From positions 1 through 64,000 of the forward strand of contig JAKSKD010000004.1 in assembly GCA_024401925.1 (NCBI GenBank): DNA of 64,000 nucleotides. Reading direction: 5' to 3'. A program made the position numbers and the translations under genes. This DNA comes from Bacteroidales bacterium (GTDB taxonomy: Bacteria > Bacteroidota > Bacteroidia > Bacteroidales > UBA932). The stretch's first letter is position 1, and every line of letters begins with the position of its first letter. The notes under the pieces are model-generated. The model did not search any database, was not told the origin of the DNA, and saw nothing but the letters and a program-made list of their open reading frames with translations. Below, in pieces: positions 42,559 to 51,222 of this stretch.

Positions 42559-43839
42559 TTATTCGGATACAGGTGAGAGGCGGTAGAGGATCACGTCATG
42601 TGAAGGTACCTTTACCGTCTTCATTTTATTGTAATTCTTAGGAAGTGCCGTAGTGCCTTCTTCCTTGCCCGTCCAGAGATTTTTTATTCTGTAAACCACG
42701 GTATCAAAAGACGTACTGAGGTTGGAGACTTCAGTGTCAGTGAAGCAGAAATTCCTCCAGTCGATAAGATATTCCCTGTCCTGTTCGCTCCTGTTGAAGA
42801 TGCAGACAGCCCAGTCCCCACCCTCAAGAGGCTTGAACCAGAATTCAAGGGCTCCGTTCTGTTCTGTCTTGTATTTGAGTGCCTGAACGCCGAGTGGATC
42901 CTGATTGAGCGCAATCACTTCCTTGTTCAAAAGGATGGCACGTGTTTCCTGCGACATATGGACGAGGTCGTTACCCATAAGGAGAGGGGCACACAGCATT
43001 GCCCAGAGAGTAAAATGGGCCCTGTCCTCTGCGACACTCATCCCATTTCCCACCTCGAGCATATCCGGATCGTTCCAGTGGCCCGGGCCTGCGTATTTGC
43101 GAAGGCCTTCCTGCTTGTCAAGGATATCAAGGATACAGAGTGAATAACTCGGATACTTTCCGTCTCTAGTGAAATGAGCGGCTATATCTCCTGTTGTGCG
43201 CCAGCTGTTTGCGACCACATTTCCCCACTCCCAAGGCTTATTGCTGCCCCACTCGCACATACTGAAGAAAATAGGGCGTCCGGTAGCCTTAAGCGCACGG
43301 CTCATCAAGGTGTACGCAGCTTTTGCGTTCAGTCCGTCACTTTCACACCAGTCATATTTAAGATAATCGATTCCCCAGTTTGCATACTGGATTGCATCCT
43401 GGAACTCGTGGCCCAGACTGCCTTCGCGTCCCCCGCACGTATGCCATCCAGCATCACTGTACAGGCCGACCTTGAGGCCGCGGCTGTGGATATAGTCCAC
43501 CAAGGCCTTCATACCTGAAGGAAATTTCACAGGATCGCACTGGATGAAGCCGTTTTCATCACGTGTGCCGTGCCAGCAATCATCAAGGTTGAGATACTCA
43601 TAGCCGGCTTCCAGAAAGCCTCCGTCCGCCATCACATCAGCCATCATCTTAATTACATCTTCATCGATGTCGCAGGCAAATTTATTCCAGCTGTTCCAGC
43701 CCATCTGAGGGGTATCGCCCAGCTCATTGTATCTTACATTCCTGTCATAAGCATTATTTTTCCCGTCAGTTGGATTCTGAGAATAAAGACTTGCCGCAGC
43801 AAATGCTGAAAGCGCAATCAAGAGTAATTTTCTGTACAT
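42559..43839 (-). CDS. GH27 alpha-galactosidase, secreted
   Basis: A 426-residue glycosidase with a signal peptide (about residues 1-20). The family start is TPQMGWNSWNKFACDI. The nucleophile is Asp163 in YLKYDWC and the acid/base Asp218 in SWRTTGDI; the substrate-recognition stretch is NLDDCWHGTRDENG. It would release alpha-galactose from raffinose-family sugars or galactomannan in the periplasm. It lies 20 bases after xerD on the same strand with no clear promoter between. Confidence 0.92.
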   Translation of the reverse strand: MYRKLLLIALSAFAAASLYSQNPTDGKNNAYDRNVRYNELGDTPQMGWNSWNKFACDIDEDVIKMMADVMADGGFLEAGYEYLNLDDCWHGTRDENGFIQCDPVKFPSGMKALVDYIHSRGLKVGLYSDAGWHTCGGREGSLGHEFQDAIQYANWGIDYLKYDWCESDGLNAKAAYTLMSRALKATGRPIFFSMCEWGSNKPWEWGNVVANSWRTTGDIAAHFTRDGKYPSYSLCILDILDKQEGLRKYAGPGHWNDPDMLEVGNGMSVAEDRAHFTLWAMLCAPLLMGNDLVHMSQETRAILLNKEVIALNQDPLGVQALKYKTEQNGALEFWFKPLEGGDWAVCIFNRSEQDREYLIDWRNFCFTDTEVSNLSTSFDTVVYRIKNLWTGKEEGTTALPKNYNKMKTVKVPSHDVILYRLSPVSE

Positions 43840-43859
43840 GGTGTTATTAGTTTTGGTTT

Positions 43860-44732
43860 CTATTTATTCCTTGGGTGATGCTCCAACACGGCAGCCTGCC
43901 AGGTGGAGCTGTCTATGTGGGTGTATATCTCAGTGGTCAGGATGCTTTCGTGCCCGAGCATTTCCTGAACCACCCTCAAGTCTGCTCCGTTCTCTATCAG
44001 ATGTGTCGCGAATGAGTGACGGAACGTATGCGGAGATATTTCCTTCCGGACTCCGGCAAGCATAGCCTGTTTCTTCACCATAGTGAAAACGGCCACGCGG
44101 CTGAGCGTCTTCCCAAATTTATTCAAAAATACAAAATCCTCGAAATCAGAAGCATATGGGACAGGTCGGCTATTGATATATGCTAACAAAGCATCAATTG
44201 CGGCCCCTCCTATCGGGACTATCCTCTCTTTGTTTCCCTTTCCTATGATTCGGACAAACCCTTCTTTCAGGTAGAGGGAGGAGATTTTCAGTCCAACCGC
44301 CTCGGAAACTCGCAGTCCGCAGCCGTAAAGGACCTCAAGAATAGCCCTGTCCCGAAGACCGGAGACGCTGCCGGTGTCAACTGATTCTATGATGGCGTTC
44401 ACCTCCTCAACGCTCAGGACGGCAGGCAGGTAGCGCCCGAGTTTCGGCGCATCGACATTGTCACAAGGATTGTCCTGCCTCTCCCCTTCCAGAATCATCC
44501 AGTCGAAAAAAGACCTCATTGAACTGAGATAATGGGCCTGGGACCTTTTGGACAGCATTTCGGCCTTGATTCGCAAATATTTTTCAATATCGTCCGTATC
44601 CATTTTCCGGGGGTCGGACGGTATGACTTCCAGGAGGTCCTTAACGTCGGAGTAATATGAAGATACAGTATTGGGAGACATATGTTTCTCAATTTTCAGA
44701 TAAGAACTGTAATCTTTCAGAATTCTGTCCAC
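43860..44732 (-). CDS. xerD: Tyrosine recombinase XerD
   Basis: Resolves chromosome dimers at dif with XerC. The 290-residue protein has the SAM-like N-terminal domain (MSPNTVSSYYSDVKDLLEV) and the catalytic residues Arg in GCGLRVSEAV, His-x-x-Arg in HTFRHSFATH, His in LGHES and Tyr in TEIYTHI. The start is GTG at 44732; no in-frame ATG lies nearby. A phage integrase is unlikely because length and motif spacing fit Xer. Confidence 0.9.
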   Translation of the reverse strand: MDRILKDYSSYLKIEKHMSPNTVSSYYSDVKDLLEVIPSDPRKMDTDDIEKYLRIKAEMLSKRSQAHYLSSMRSFFDWMILEGERQDNPCDNVDAPKLGRYLPAVLSVEEVNAIIESVDTGSVSGLRDRAILEVLYGCGLRVSEAVGLKISSLYLKEGFVRIIGKGNKERIVPIGGAAIDALLAYINSRPVPYASDFEDFVFLNKFGKTLSRVAVFTMVKKQAMLAGVRKEISPHTFRHSFATHLIENGADLRVVQEMLGHESILTTEIYTHIDSSTWQAAVLEHHPRNK

Positions 44733-44752
44733 AATCGGTTTTCTTTCTCATG

Positions 44753-44760
44753 CAAAAATA
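44753..44760 (-). promoter_or_regulatory. Bacteroidota -7 element for xerD
   Basis: TATTTTTG on the minus strand, 20 bases before the GTG start. Confidence 0.5.
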
Positions 44761-44761
44761 C

Positions 44762-44769
44762 TAATTTTG
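44762..44769 (+). promoter_or_regulatory. Bacteroidota -7 element for tpiA
   Basis: TAATTTTG, 28 bases before the ATG at 44798, one base away from the divergent xerD element. Confidence 0.55.
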
Positions 44770-44797
44770 AGCCCGGAAAAATCTAATTAATCAAAAT

Positions 44798-45553
44798 ATG
44801 AGAAAGAAAATCGTTGCCGGAAACTGGAAGATGAACACCAGTTGTCCTGAAGGAGTTGAACTCGCAAAAGCCGTTGTAGCAAAATCCACTGAAGTACCTG
44901 CTAATGTAGGACTTATCATTGCTCCTCCATTCACACACCTTTGCTGCGTAAGCGAAATCACCGAGGGCAGTAAGGTTGAACTTTCAGCACAGAACTGCGC
45001 TGACCACACATCAGGAGCTTTCACCGGAGAAGTTGCAGCGCCTATGCTGACTTCTGTAGGCTGCCAGTGGACCATCCTCGGGCACTCTGAGCGCCGCCAG
45101 TACTATGGGGAAACTGATGAGAAGCTCGTCGTAAAGACAAAGCTCGCCCTTGAGGCAGGTCTCGGCGTCATCCTCTGCGTAGGAGAGAACCTTGATGAGA
45201 GAGAGGCCGGAAAGCATTTCGAGGTCTGCGAGAACCAGATTAAGAACGTTCTTTACAACTTCACTGCTGAAGATATGAAGAAGATTGTTGTCGCATACGA
45301 ACCAGTATGGGCTATCGGAACCGGCAAGACCGCTACTGCAGAACAGGCTGAAGAGATTCACGCACACATCCGCAAAGTGCTCGCTGACAAGTTCGGTGCA
45401 CAGGTCGCTGACGACACCACAATCCTCTACGGCGGAAGTTGCAAGCCTTCAAACGCAAAGGAACTTTTCGCACAGCCGGATATCGACGGTGGTCTTATCG
45501 GAGGTGCAGCGCTCAAGGCTGACGATTTCATCCAGATTGCGCTTTCATTCTAA
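44798..45553 (+). CDS. tpiA: Triosephosphate isomerase
   Basis: Interconverts dihydroxyacetone phosphate and glyceraldehyde-3-phosphate in glycolysis. The 251-residue barrel has AGNWKMNTS with the active-site Lys, WTILGHSERR with the His, AYEPVWAIGTGK with the Glu and the flexible loop, then YGGSCKPSNAK and GGLIGGAAL. Length is standard. The gene's own promoter is divergent from xerD. A hairpin downstream, inside the convergent gene, may terminate it. Confidence 0.97.
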   Translation: MRKKIVAGNWKMNTSCPEGVELAKAVVAKSTEVPANVGLIIAPPFTHLCCVSEITEGSKVELSAQNCADHTSGAFTGEVAAPMLTSVGCQWTILGHSERRQYYGETDEKLVVKTKLALEAGLGVILCVGENLDEREAGKHFEVCENQIKNVLYNFTAEDMKKIVVAYEPVWAIGTGKTATAEQAEEIHAHIRKVLADKFGAQVADDTTILYGGSCKPSNAKELFAQPDIDGGLIGGAALKADDFIQIALSF

Positions 45554-46405
45554 ACGGCAACCTGACAATTTCGCGGCATCTCCGGATTTGAGGATCCCGG
45601 CAGACTGCAATTTGGAAACACTCCACTCTTCCCGTGGGGTGTTTTCTCTATATAATACTATCGAACGTGCCGTATGCCGGTCTATGTAAGGGTGCAGGGC
45701 CAGGGAATCTTCAGGGAGGGACCACAGCAGGAAAGGTTCGGAGGGGCCGACAACTATCAGATCTTCAAGTCCTTTGAACTTTTCCTCATCAAAATTATAG
45801 ATATCCATAAGTTGCTCTTTGTAGGAGTAGCCGTGCAATTCCTTCCTGTATTCCAGAATTCTGGAAGCGAAGTAAGGGCCGATTCCCGGGAGGTCGTCGA
45901 GTGCGGCTGAATCAGCGGCATTTATATCTACTGGAGGTATGACGATATGGTCTTTCACACGTTCATAGAGGCTGTCGCTGACTACATATGAACGCGCGAA
46001 ATCACCAGGGCGTCTGAACCGTCCTCCCTTCTCCCTGTAATTGATTATTGACCAGGCCTGTTTCTCCGAAAGTCCGAGTCTCTGCAGTTCTTCCAGAGTG
46101 GCAGTGTTCGGATTGAAATCAAAGGTCTCATACCTTCGTCCAAACTTTCCCGACGGCCGTACATATCTGACTTCGTCAGACCGGGTCGAACTTCTCACGG
46201 GCGAAATCGTTGGGGAAAGCACTGATGTATCCTTATCTGCGTCAGTACTCCGAGCAGGTGATGTATCGATGACATTCTGCGGCAAAACAGAACGCCCCAG
46301 CATCCTTCCCATAAAAGATGCCGATTCAAAGCCTATTATCAAGAAAACAAGTGCTATTGCACCGGATTTAATCGAAGCGCTCAACTTTTTCATCTCTCTC
46401 CTCAT
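45545..46405 (-). CDS. ComEA-like helix-hairpin-helix protein, membrane-anchored
   Basis: A 286-residue protein with a hydrophobic N-terminal anchor (about residues 13-32), a low-complexity linker rich in Ser, Thr and Pro (about 45-90) and three helix-hairpin-helix units: FNPNTATLEELQRLGL, INAADSAALDDLPGIG and a C-terminal pair. These units bind DNA in ComEA; whether it serves DNA uptake here is unknown. Two ATG codons, 46405 and 46393, each follow a purine-rich stretch. It overlaps rsmI by 38 (or 26) bases and tpiA by 9. Confidence 0.8.
   Translation of the reverse strand: MRREMKKLSASIKSGAIALVFLIIGFESASFMGRMLGRSVLPQNVIDTSPARSTDADKDTSVLSPTISPVRSSTRSDEVRYVRPSGKFGRRYETFDFNPNTATLEELQRLGLSEKQAWSIINYREKGGRFRRPGDFARSYVVSDSLYERVKDHIVIPPVDINAADSAALDDLPGIGPYFASRILEYRKELHGYSYKEQLMDIYNFDEEKFKGLEDLIVVGPSEPFLLWSLPEDSLALHPYIDRHTARSIVLYRENTPREEWSVSKLQSAGILKSGDAAKLSGCRLE
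45616..45644 (+). terminator. Possible tpiA terminator inside the convergent gene
   Basis: An 11-bp stem (one G-T pair) pairs AAACACTCCAC with GTGGGGTGTTT around a 7-base loop, followed by a T-rich stretch. It lies 63 bases past the tpiA stop and within the coding end of the ComEA-like gene. Confidence 0.5.
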
Positions 46406-47093
46406 TCCTCCTCTTCTTTTGTTGTACTCCGGCGACTATTATTACAATCTCGCCTTTAGGTTCGTGTTCTTTGAACCAGGCGGCATTCTCAGCGAGCGTG
46501 CCCCTCCTGTGTTCCTCGTGAATCTTTGAAATTTCCCGCGCCACAGAACATTCCCTGTCCGGTCCGAAAACCTCCGCGAACTGCTCCAGTGTCTTCACCA
46601 ACCGATATGGAGACTCATAGAAAACCATCGTGCGGGTTTCTGCGGCCAGTGATTCAATCATTGTCTGACGTCCCTTCTTCTGAGGAAGAAATCCCTCGAA
46701 GCAGAATCTGTCACAGGGCAGACCGGACGAAACAATAGCCGGGATACAGGCAGTAGCCCCGGGAAGTGTCTGGACTTCAATACCTTCGGCCGCGCAGGTC
46801 CTAACCAGAAGAAAACCCGGGTCGGATATCCCCGGAGTACCGGCATCGCTTACCAGTGCGACATTCATCCCACCCAGAATCCTTTCCTTCACAAGTTCCA
46901 CAGTCTGATGCTCGTTATACTTATGATGGGACTGGAGTTTCGTGTGAATGTCGTAATGATGCAAAAGCACGGATGACGTCCTTGTATCTTCAGCAAGTAC
47001 CAAATCCGCCTCCTGCAGCACCTTGACAGCACGGTAGGTCATATCCTCGAGATTTCCGACAGGTGTCGGGACTATGAACAGTTTTCCTGGCAT
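46368..47093 (-). CDS. rsmI: 16S rRNA 2'-O-methyltransferase of C1402
   Basis: A 241-residue tetrapyrrole-methylase-fold enzyme that modifies the decoding site. Motifs: GKLFIVPTPVGNLEDMT at the N-terminus, LAEDTRTSSVLLHHY, LVSDAGTPGISDPG and LPGATACIPAIVSSG. The C-terminus (KKRRNEERDEKVERFD) is extended and charged. It overlaps the next gene downstream by at least 26 bases and follows the coiled-coil gene by 1 base. Confidence 0.93.
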   Translation of the reverse strand: MPGKLFIVPTPVGNLEDMTYRAVKVLQEADLVLAEDTRTSSVLLHHYDIHTKLQSHHKYNEHQTVELVKERILGGMNVALVSDAGTPGISDPGFLLVRTCAAEGIEVQTLPGATACIPAIVSSGLPCDRFCFEGFLPQKKGRQTMIESLAAETRTMVFYESPYRLVKTLEQFAEVFGPDRECSVAREISKIHEEHRRGTLAENAAWFKEHEPKGEIVIIVAGVQQKKRRNEERDEKVERFD

Positions 47094-47094
47094 A

Positions 47095-47724
47095 TCAGTT
47101 CAATTTCCTGCGAACCGCCATCATAAATCTATAAACGACATCGGAGTCAAGTTTCCATTTCGGAAAATTGGCGGCGATGAAATTTTCAGCCTCTGCAAGT
47201 GAAGAGAAACTGTTCAAGTTACGGATAGAATTCTGGAACAGCATAGGGTCACCCCCGAACAGTGCATTTATGAACTGGACCCTGTCATTAAGAGATATCG
47301 CGCTCAGTATATTTTGTACGGCAGACCCCGGCACGTCACGCTTCCAAGGCAGGGTATCAGGCATTACGGATTCAAAAAACACTTTCGGAGCATCTTCAGC
47401 AGCTTGTTCGAAAACTGCTTCCACAGGCTTCGCCTCCAGGATTTCCTGTTCCGGTGCCAGTTCGGTCTGAAAGACAGGTTCCTGCAGTTCTTCCATTTGA
47501 GGCATATCGTCATCCAGCGTAATATCCAACGGTAACTCCTCTACGGCTATCTCTTCTACGACAGTTTCCTCTGCAACAGCCTCTTCTGTAACAATCTCCT
47601 TTGTCTGCTCCCGTTCATTGAAATCAAGTTCGGACAATCTTTCCTCCAATGTCCCGATTTCTTCGCGAAGCCTGGCGATTGTGGCCCTTATTTCTTCTAT
47701 TATTGCAACATTATTCTTTTCCAT
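47095..47724 (-). CDS. Acidic coiled-coil protein, unknown
   Basis: A 209-residue cytoplasmic protein. Residues about 1-40 form a coiled coil ([20 protein letters not shown]), 41-110 are very acidic with repeated Glu and Val-Glu runs, and 125-209 form a folded helical domain ([22 protein letters not shown], ending [12 protein letters not shown]). I do not recognise the family; similar genes sit beside rsmI and tdk in Bacteroidales, which suggests a conserved partner of unknown role. A full promoter is present upstream. Confidence 0.8.
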   Translation of the reverse strand: MEKNNVAIIEEIRATIARLREEIGTLEERLSELDFNEREQTKEIVTEEAVAEETVVEEIAVEELPLDITLDDDMPQMEELQEPVFQTELAPEQEILEAKPVEAVFEQAAEDAPKVFFESVMPDTLPWKRDVPGSAVQNILSAISLNDRVQFINALFGGDPMLFQNSIRNLNSFSSLAEAENFIAANFPKWKLDSDVVYRFMMAVRRKLN

Positions 47725-47739
47725 AAAAGCAATATTGAC

Positions 47740-47747
47740 TATCTTTG
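47740..47747 (+). promoter_or_regulatory. Bacteroidota -7 element for tdk
   Basis: TATCTTTG, 25 bases before the ATG at 47773. It overlaps the leader of the divergent coiled-coil gene. Confidence 0.5.
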
Positions 47748-47761
47748 TTATGTCAATCTTA

Positions 47762-47769
47762 CAAATTTA
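47762..47769 (-). promoter_or_regulatory. Bacteroidota promoter of the coiled-coil/rsmI/ComEA-like operon
   Basis: TAAATTTG on the minus strand with TTTG at 47790-47793, exactly 20 bases upstream. It lies just before and inside the start of tdk, so the two transcripts overlap. Confidence 0.65.
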
Positions 47770-47772
47770 GAA

Positions 47773-48351
47773 ATGTTTTCAGAATCTTTCAAAAAAACAG
47801 GCTGCATTGAAGTGATTTGCGGTTCAATGTTCTCCGGAAAAACCGAAGAGTTGATCAGAAGGCTGAAGAGAGCCCAGTTCGCAAACCAGAAAATCGCCGT
47901 TTTCAAGCCCGTTGTCGACAACAGATATTCGGATGTTGACGTAGTGTCCCACGATCTTCACAGCGTAACATCCAAGCCTATCAGTTCCCCATCCGAAATG
48001 CTGAATATAGCAGACGATGTCCAGGTGGTCGGAATAGATGAAGCTCAATTCTTTGACAGCAGTCTGGTGGAAGTCTGCAAAACACTTGCAAACGAGAAAA
48101 AAGTCCGCGTAATCATTGCGGGACTTGATACCGATTATCTTGGAGTACCGTTCGGGCCTATGCCCCAGCTGATGGCAATTGCCGAGGATGTCCAGAAAGT
48201 CCACGCCATCTGCGTGAAGTGCGGAAGTCTGGCCAACCATTCCCACAGGCTCACGAAAAGCAAGGAACTGGTTGTCCTTGGAGAGAAGGATTCTTATGAG
48301 CCTCTATGCAGGGAATGCTACAACAGGCTTAAAGAAGCTGAAGGACGATAG
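47773..48351 (+). CDS. tdk: Thymidine kinase (type II)
   Basis: Phosphorylates thymidine in the salvage pathway. The 192-residue enzyme has P-loop [14 protein letters not shown], the Walker B/catalytic [10 protein letters not shown], the lid region [12 protein letters not shown] and zinc-ribbon cysteines (AICVKCG and CRECYN). Length fits. The 3' end overlaps a convergent lipoprotein gene by 23 bases. Confidence 0.95.
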   Translation: MFSESFKKTGCIEVICGSMFSGKTEELIRRLKRAQFANQKIAVFKPVVDNRYSDVDVVSHDLHSVTSKPISSPSEMLNIADDVQVVGIDEAQFFDSSLVEVCKTLANEKKVRVIIAGLDTDYLGVPFGPMPQLMAIAEDVQKVHAICVKCGSLANHSHRLTKSKELVVLGEKDSYEPLCRECYNRLKEAEGR

Positions 48352-48739
48352 CCAACTGGTCATCCTCATCCCACAGCCACACAATCTCATCAGAATTGAT
48401 TGCCTTCACTTTCAGGGTGATACCTGACAGGCTGTACAGTTTGTCAGTCCCTGTCCATTTTACTGAGCAACCGCTTATCTCCTGGCCCTCCTTTCCCGGC
48501 AACGAACCGAGGGAAACGGTATAATAAGCAGAAAGGTCATCCTTAAAGATGCGGTAATCAAGTCTGGAGGAACTGACTGAACGCTGGCAAGTAAGAGGTT
48601 CATAGCTCAGGACAGTTTTACCCCCGAAGATTATTCTTTGCGCCGGGTCATTCAGACAATCCCTGTCAAATCCATCAGGGCGATAGCATCCACACAGCAG
48701 AACGGATAATGAAGCCAATATGATAATCAAATTTCTCAT
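48329..48739 (-). CDS. Small lipoprotein, unknown
   Basis: A 136-residue protein with lipoprotein signal [18 protein letters not shown]. The mature part has beta-strand character ([23 protein letters not shown]) and two further cysteines; no domain is recognised. Its ATG overlaps the stop of the M6 protease gene by 4 bases, so it is probably made with the protease, perhaps as a partner or inhibitor. That role is a guess from context. Confidence 0.75.
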   Translation of the reverse strand: MRNLIIILASLSVLLCGCYRPDGFDRDCLNDPAQRIIFGGKTVLSYEPLTCQRSVSSSRLDYRIFKDDLSAYYTVSLGSLPGKEGQEISGCSVKWTGTDKLYSLSGITLKVKAINSDEIVWLWDEDDQLAIVLQLL

Positions 48740-50817
48740 TTCACACTTACTTCTTTAATGATTGTCTCCCGGGTTCCGTCCGCCCTAACATATTCAACGG
48801 AGAGGATGCCGGATTCCTTCAGTTCATAATACCCTGTAGTGGGATCCACTTTTATCACACTGTCATTGAATTTCCAGATATGTGATGTGGACTTTATACC
48901 ATTCTTCAATCTAAGTGGCAGAAGCGCTCCGACCTTGAATGCTCCGGATATGTACCGGTACGTCTTTCCGAAAGATATTGCCGGGTAAGCGCCTTCATAT
49001 ACCGCCCCGGTAGTGAACTGGCACAAGCAGCTGCCTCTGCCGCCGTCCGGAAGCGCAATGGAAATCTCCAATTCATATTTTGTAGCAGGTTCAAGTCTTT
49101 CAACCGTGCAGGAATATTTATTGTCGCTTGTTGGACTGACAGTAATGTCCCTGGCTGCCTTACCATCTGCAGAAATGATTACTCTGGCATCCGGAGAAGT
49201 GGACCAGTAAGAACCGAGGTGCCAGTTCAGAATCACAGCATCCTGATAGACATCCGGCTCATCCATATACAGATTGCCAACAGCCATAAAACTCAGTTCA
49301 TCATCGGTTTTTGAAATATTGGTCAGGGAGAAAAACGAGCCTTCATATGGGACAAAGGTTGAATACCGGCCATTTACACCGGGATAATAGATTGGAGAGA
49401 TGTCGTTCTCCAGACTGTGGGCATCAAAATGCGGCTCCGCTGCAGGAATAATCTTTGCGCACATATGATCAGGTCTGCAGTTCACTTCATTGTACGTCCA
49501 CCTTTCCTTTGCGGAGAAATCACGCTGGTATTTTTCCGAATAGCCGGCAGATGCATACGACTTATCGATGTGATATACAAGGAGACCACTTCCACCTATG
49601 AACTGATCCCATCCCGAGGCCTTTCTGAATTCGAAAAGGAAATATTCATCCTTGTTGTCCGTATCCATACGGAAGAATTCATTATTTTCATTGACAGGCC
49701 TCAAGCTGCACATTCCTTCGTGCAGCGGGATTCCGGAAGCAATCCCCAGCATCTCACGTTCCAGTGCATTATAATTCGGAGGAGTCTGGCAGGTATTATT
49801 ATAAGCGCCCTTATCCATAAGGGACGTATATCCCCATACTCCCTCTGTCGTCCCACCGCTTTTGACATCATCCGTATCATAGAGATCCTGCAAGCCCAGA
49901 AGATGGCTGAACTCGTGACAGAAAGATCCTATTCCGTTAAATTCCGTAAACCCGTCCGCATAATAGATCAGTTCGGAAGTCAAGGCATATTTCTTAATCC
50001 GTACGCCGTCCAGTGTAAGATGCATACCGGCACTTTCAATATCCCAGCTATGGGACCAGATATAATCGTCGCCAGCCCCTTCTGCTTCGTCCGGCCCGGC
50101 ATAAAACATAAAGATATTATCCACACAACCGTCTCCGTCATTGTCAAACCGGCTGAAGTCAACATAGGTATCAGCTTTCAGACATGCCGCATAAATTGCT
50201 TCTGCGGCTTTGGAATCAGTACCGTCTGCGCCATTCTTTCCATAATATGCATAGGATTCAGGCAATGAGATGACAGGGGTAACGACAAATTCAAATTCAC
50301 GTTTTCCGCCGAACTGGTCATTGAAATATGCTTTTGCCTTCGCAAGAAGGCCCTCGAAGGATTTCTCGGAATACTTGAATTTCAGGTCGGAGAACTGAGC
50401 AAGGATAACCACCGCACTGACTTTGGAGCTGGAAACCGATTTGGTTTTCAGCATTGTCGAGGCATCTGCACCATGCTGCGCGCGTAGGTTCAAGGACTTC
50501 TTAAAAAGAAGTTCATAAGGGATATGTGCACTCGCGTCCATCACCTGCTTTGGGGCTTGTTCTCCATAATGACGGAAAGAACTGTGCTTTATGCCGTTCG
50601 AATCATACCAGGCATAAGAGTAATAGCCGTCAGCATCTCTCATCAGGGCATATCCATCAACCGAAGTCAGGACATTTCCGTACTCATCGCCCCTTATATA
50701 AGCATGCACGGAAGATCCGTCCGGCTGTCTGAGCCTGAGCAGTCCGGGCCTGGCCGGTTTTGCCCATACACAAGCCGATGACACCAGAATCAATACTATT
50801 ACTAGGCGGAATTTCAT
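48736..50817 (-). CDS. M6-family metalloprotease, secreted
   Basis: A 693-residue zinc protease with a signal peptide (about residues 1-19). The zinc site is HEFSH (His301, Glu302, His305), extended to HEFSHLLGLQD with Asp311, the metzincin-like arrangement of M6 peptidases such as immune inhibitor A. The N-terminal region (LRLRQPDGSSVHAYIRGDEYG) is the M6 propeptide-like part, and the C-terminal 200 residues look like beta-sandwich modules. It could act on host or dietary protein. It heads a two-gene unit with a lipoprotein. Confidence 0.88.
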   Translation of the reverse strand: MKFRLVIVLILVSSACVWAKPARPGLLRLRQPDGSSVHAYIRGDEYGNVLTSVDGYALMRDADGYYSYAWYDSNGIKHSSFRHYGEQAPKQVMDASAHIPYELLFKKSLNLRAQHGADASTMLKTKSVSSSKVSAVVILAQFSDLKFKYSEKSFEGLLAKAKAYFNDQFGGKREFEFVVTPVISLPESYAYYGKNGADGTDSKAAEAIYAACLKADTYVDFSRFDNDGDGCVDNIFMFYAGPDEAEGAGDDYIWSHSWDIESAGMHLTLDGVRIKKYALTSELIYYADGFTEFNGIGSFCHEFSHLLGLQDLYDTDDVKSGGTTEGVWGYTSLMDKGAYNNTCQTPPNYNALEREMLGIASGIPLHEGMCSLRPVNENNEFFRMDTDNKDEYFLFEFRKASGWDQFIGGSGLLVYHIDKSYASAGYSEKYQRDFSAKERWTYNEVNCRPDHMCAKIIPAAEPHFDAHSLENDISPIYYPGVNGRYSTFVPYEGSFFSLTNISKTDDELSFMAVGNLYMDEPDVYQDAVILNWHLGSYWSTSPDARVIISADGKAARDITVSPTSDNKYSCTVERLEPATKYELEISIALPDGGRGSCLCQFTTGAVYEGAYPAISFGKTYRYISGAFKVGALLPLRLKNGIKSTSHIWKFNDSVIKVDPTTGYYELKESGILSVEYVRADGTRETIIKEVSVK

Positions 50818-50821
50818 AGCG

Positions 50822-50829
50822 TAAAGATA
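50822..50829 (-). promoter_or_regulatory. Possible Bacteroidota promoter of the M6 protease
   Basis: TATCTTTA on the minus strand (last base differs from TAnnTTTG), 4 bases before the ATG, with TTTG at 50849-50852, 19 bases upstream, inside the terminator of the next upstream gene. Confidence 0.45.
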
Positions 50830-50843
50830 AATCGTTTGGGGCT

Positions 50844-50872
50844 AAAAACAAAAAGCCGGCGCCTCACGGCTC
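50844..50872 (-). terminator. Terminator of the mini-histone gene
   Basis: On the minus strand a short GC-rich hairpin (AGCCG paired with CGGCT, 8-base loop) is followed by TTTTTGTTTTT. It ends the Hc1-like transcript before the M6 gene. Confidence 0.7.
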
Positions 50873-50959
50873 CGACTTATTGACGTGTACTAAAACCTAA
50901 ACCTACATCATGGATGCAAAAAAGGTCAGGAACGTTGCACGAAACTATAAAAATTTCAA

Positions 50960-51136
50960 TTACTTCTTTGCGTCAGCAACTGAAACTTTACGGAACTCTT
51001 TGAGATCCTTCATAAGAGCAAGAGCAGCCTTACGTGCACGTGCGCCGGCAGCCTTGTTTCCCTTTACTACCTGAGCCTCAGCGTTTACCTGGAACTCGGC
51101 GATCTCCGCATTGATGTTTTCAACGAGCTTCTTCAT
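50960..51136 (-). CDS. Hc1-like mini-histone (58 residues)
   Basis: A small basic protein that begins MKKLVENINAEIAEFQVNAE and continues through the helix AAGARARKAALALMKDLKEF to the C-terminal DAKK. The Lys/Arg/Ala-rich helix and the N-terminal MKKLVENINAEI fit the histone H1-like Hc1 family common in Bacteroidota, which coats DNA. At 58 residues it is below common length cut-offs. It has a possible upstream promoter and a clear terminator, so it is an independent unit between pth and the M6 protease. Confidence 0.88.
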   Translation of the reverse strand: MKKLVENINAEIAEFQVNAEAQVVKGNKAAGARARKAALALMKDLKEFRKVSVADAKK

Positions 51137-51187
51137 AATAATTATTATTAAAATGGTTAAATATGTTAATTATAGTCAATTATCGCT

Positions 51188-51195
51188 GCAATATA
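51188..51195 (-). promoter_or_regulatory. Possible promoter of the mini-histone
   Basis: TATATTGC on the minus strand (one mismatch), with TTTG at 51215-51218, 19 bases upstream. The leader is about 50 AT-rich bases. Confidence 0.4.
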
Positions 51196-51222
51196 AGCAA
51201 TACAATCAAAATAACAAAATTT

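Noticed and set aside
49417-50268. 283-residue open frame on the plus strand
   Set aside because: Antisense to the M6 protease that has an intact HEFSH site.
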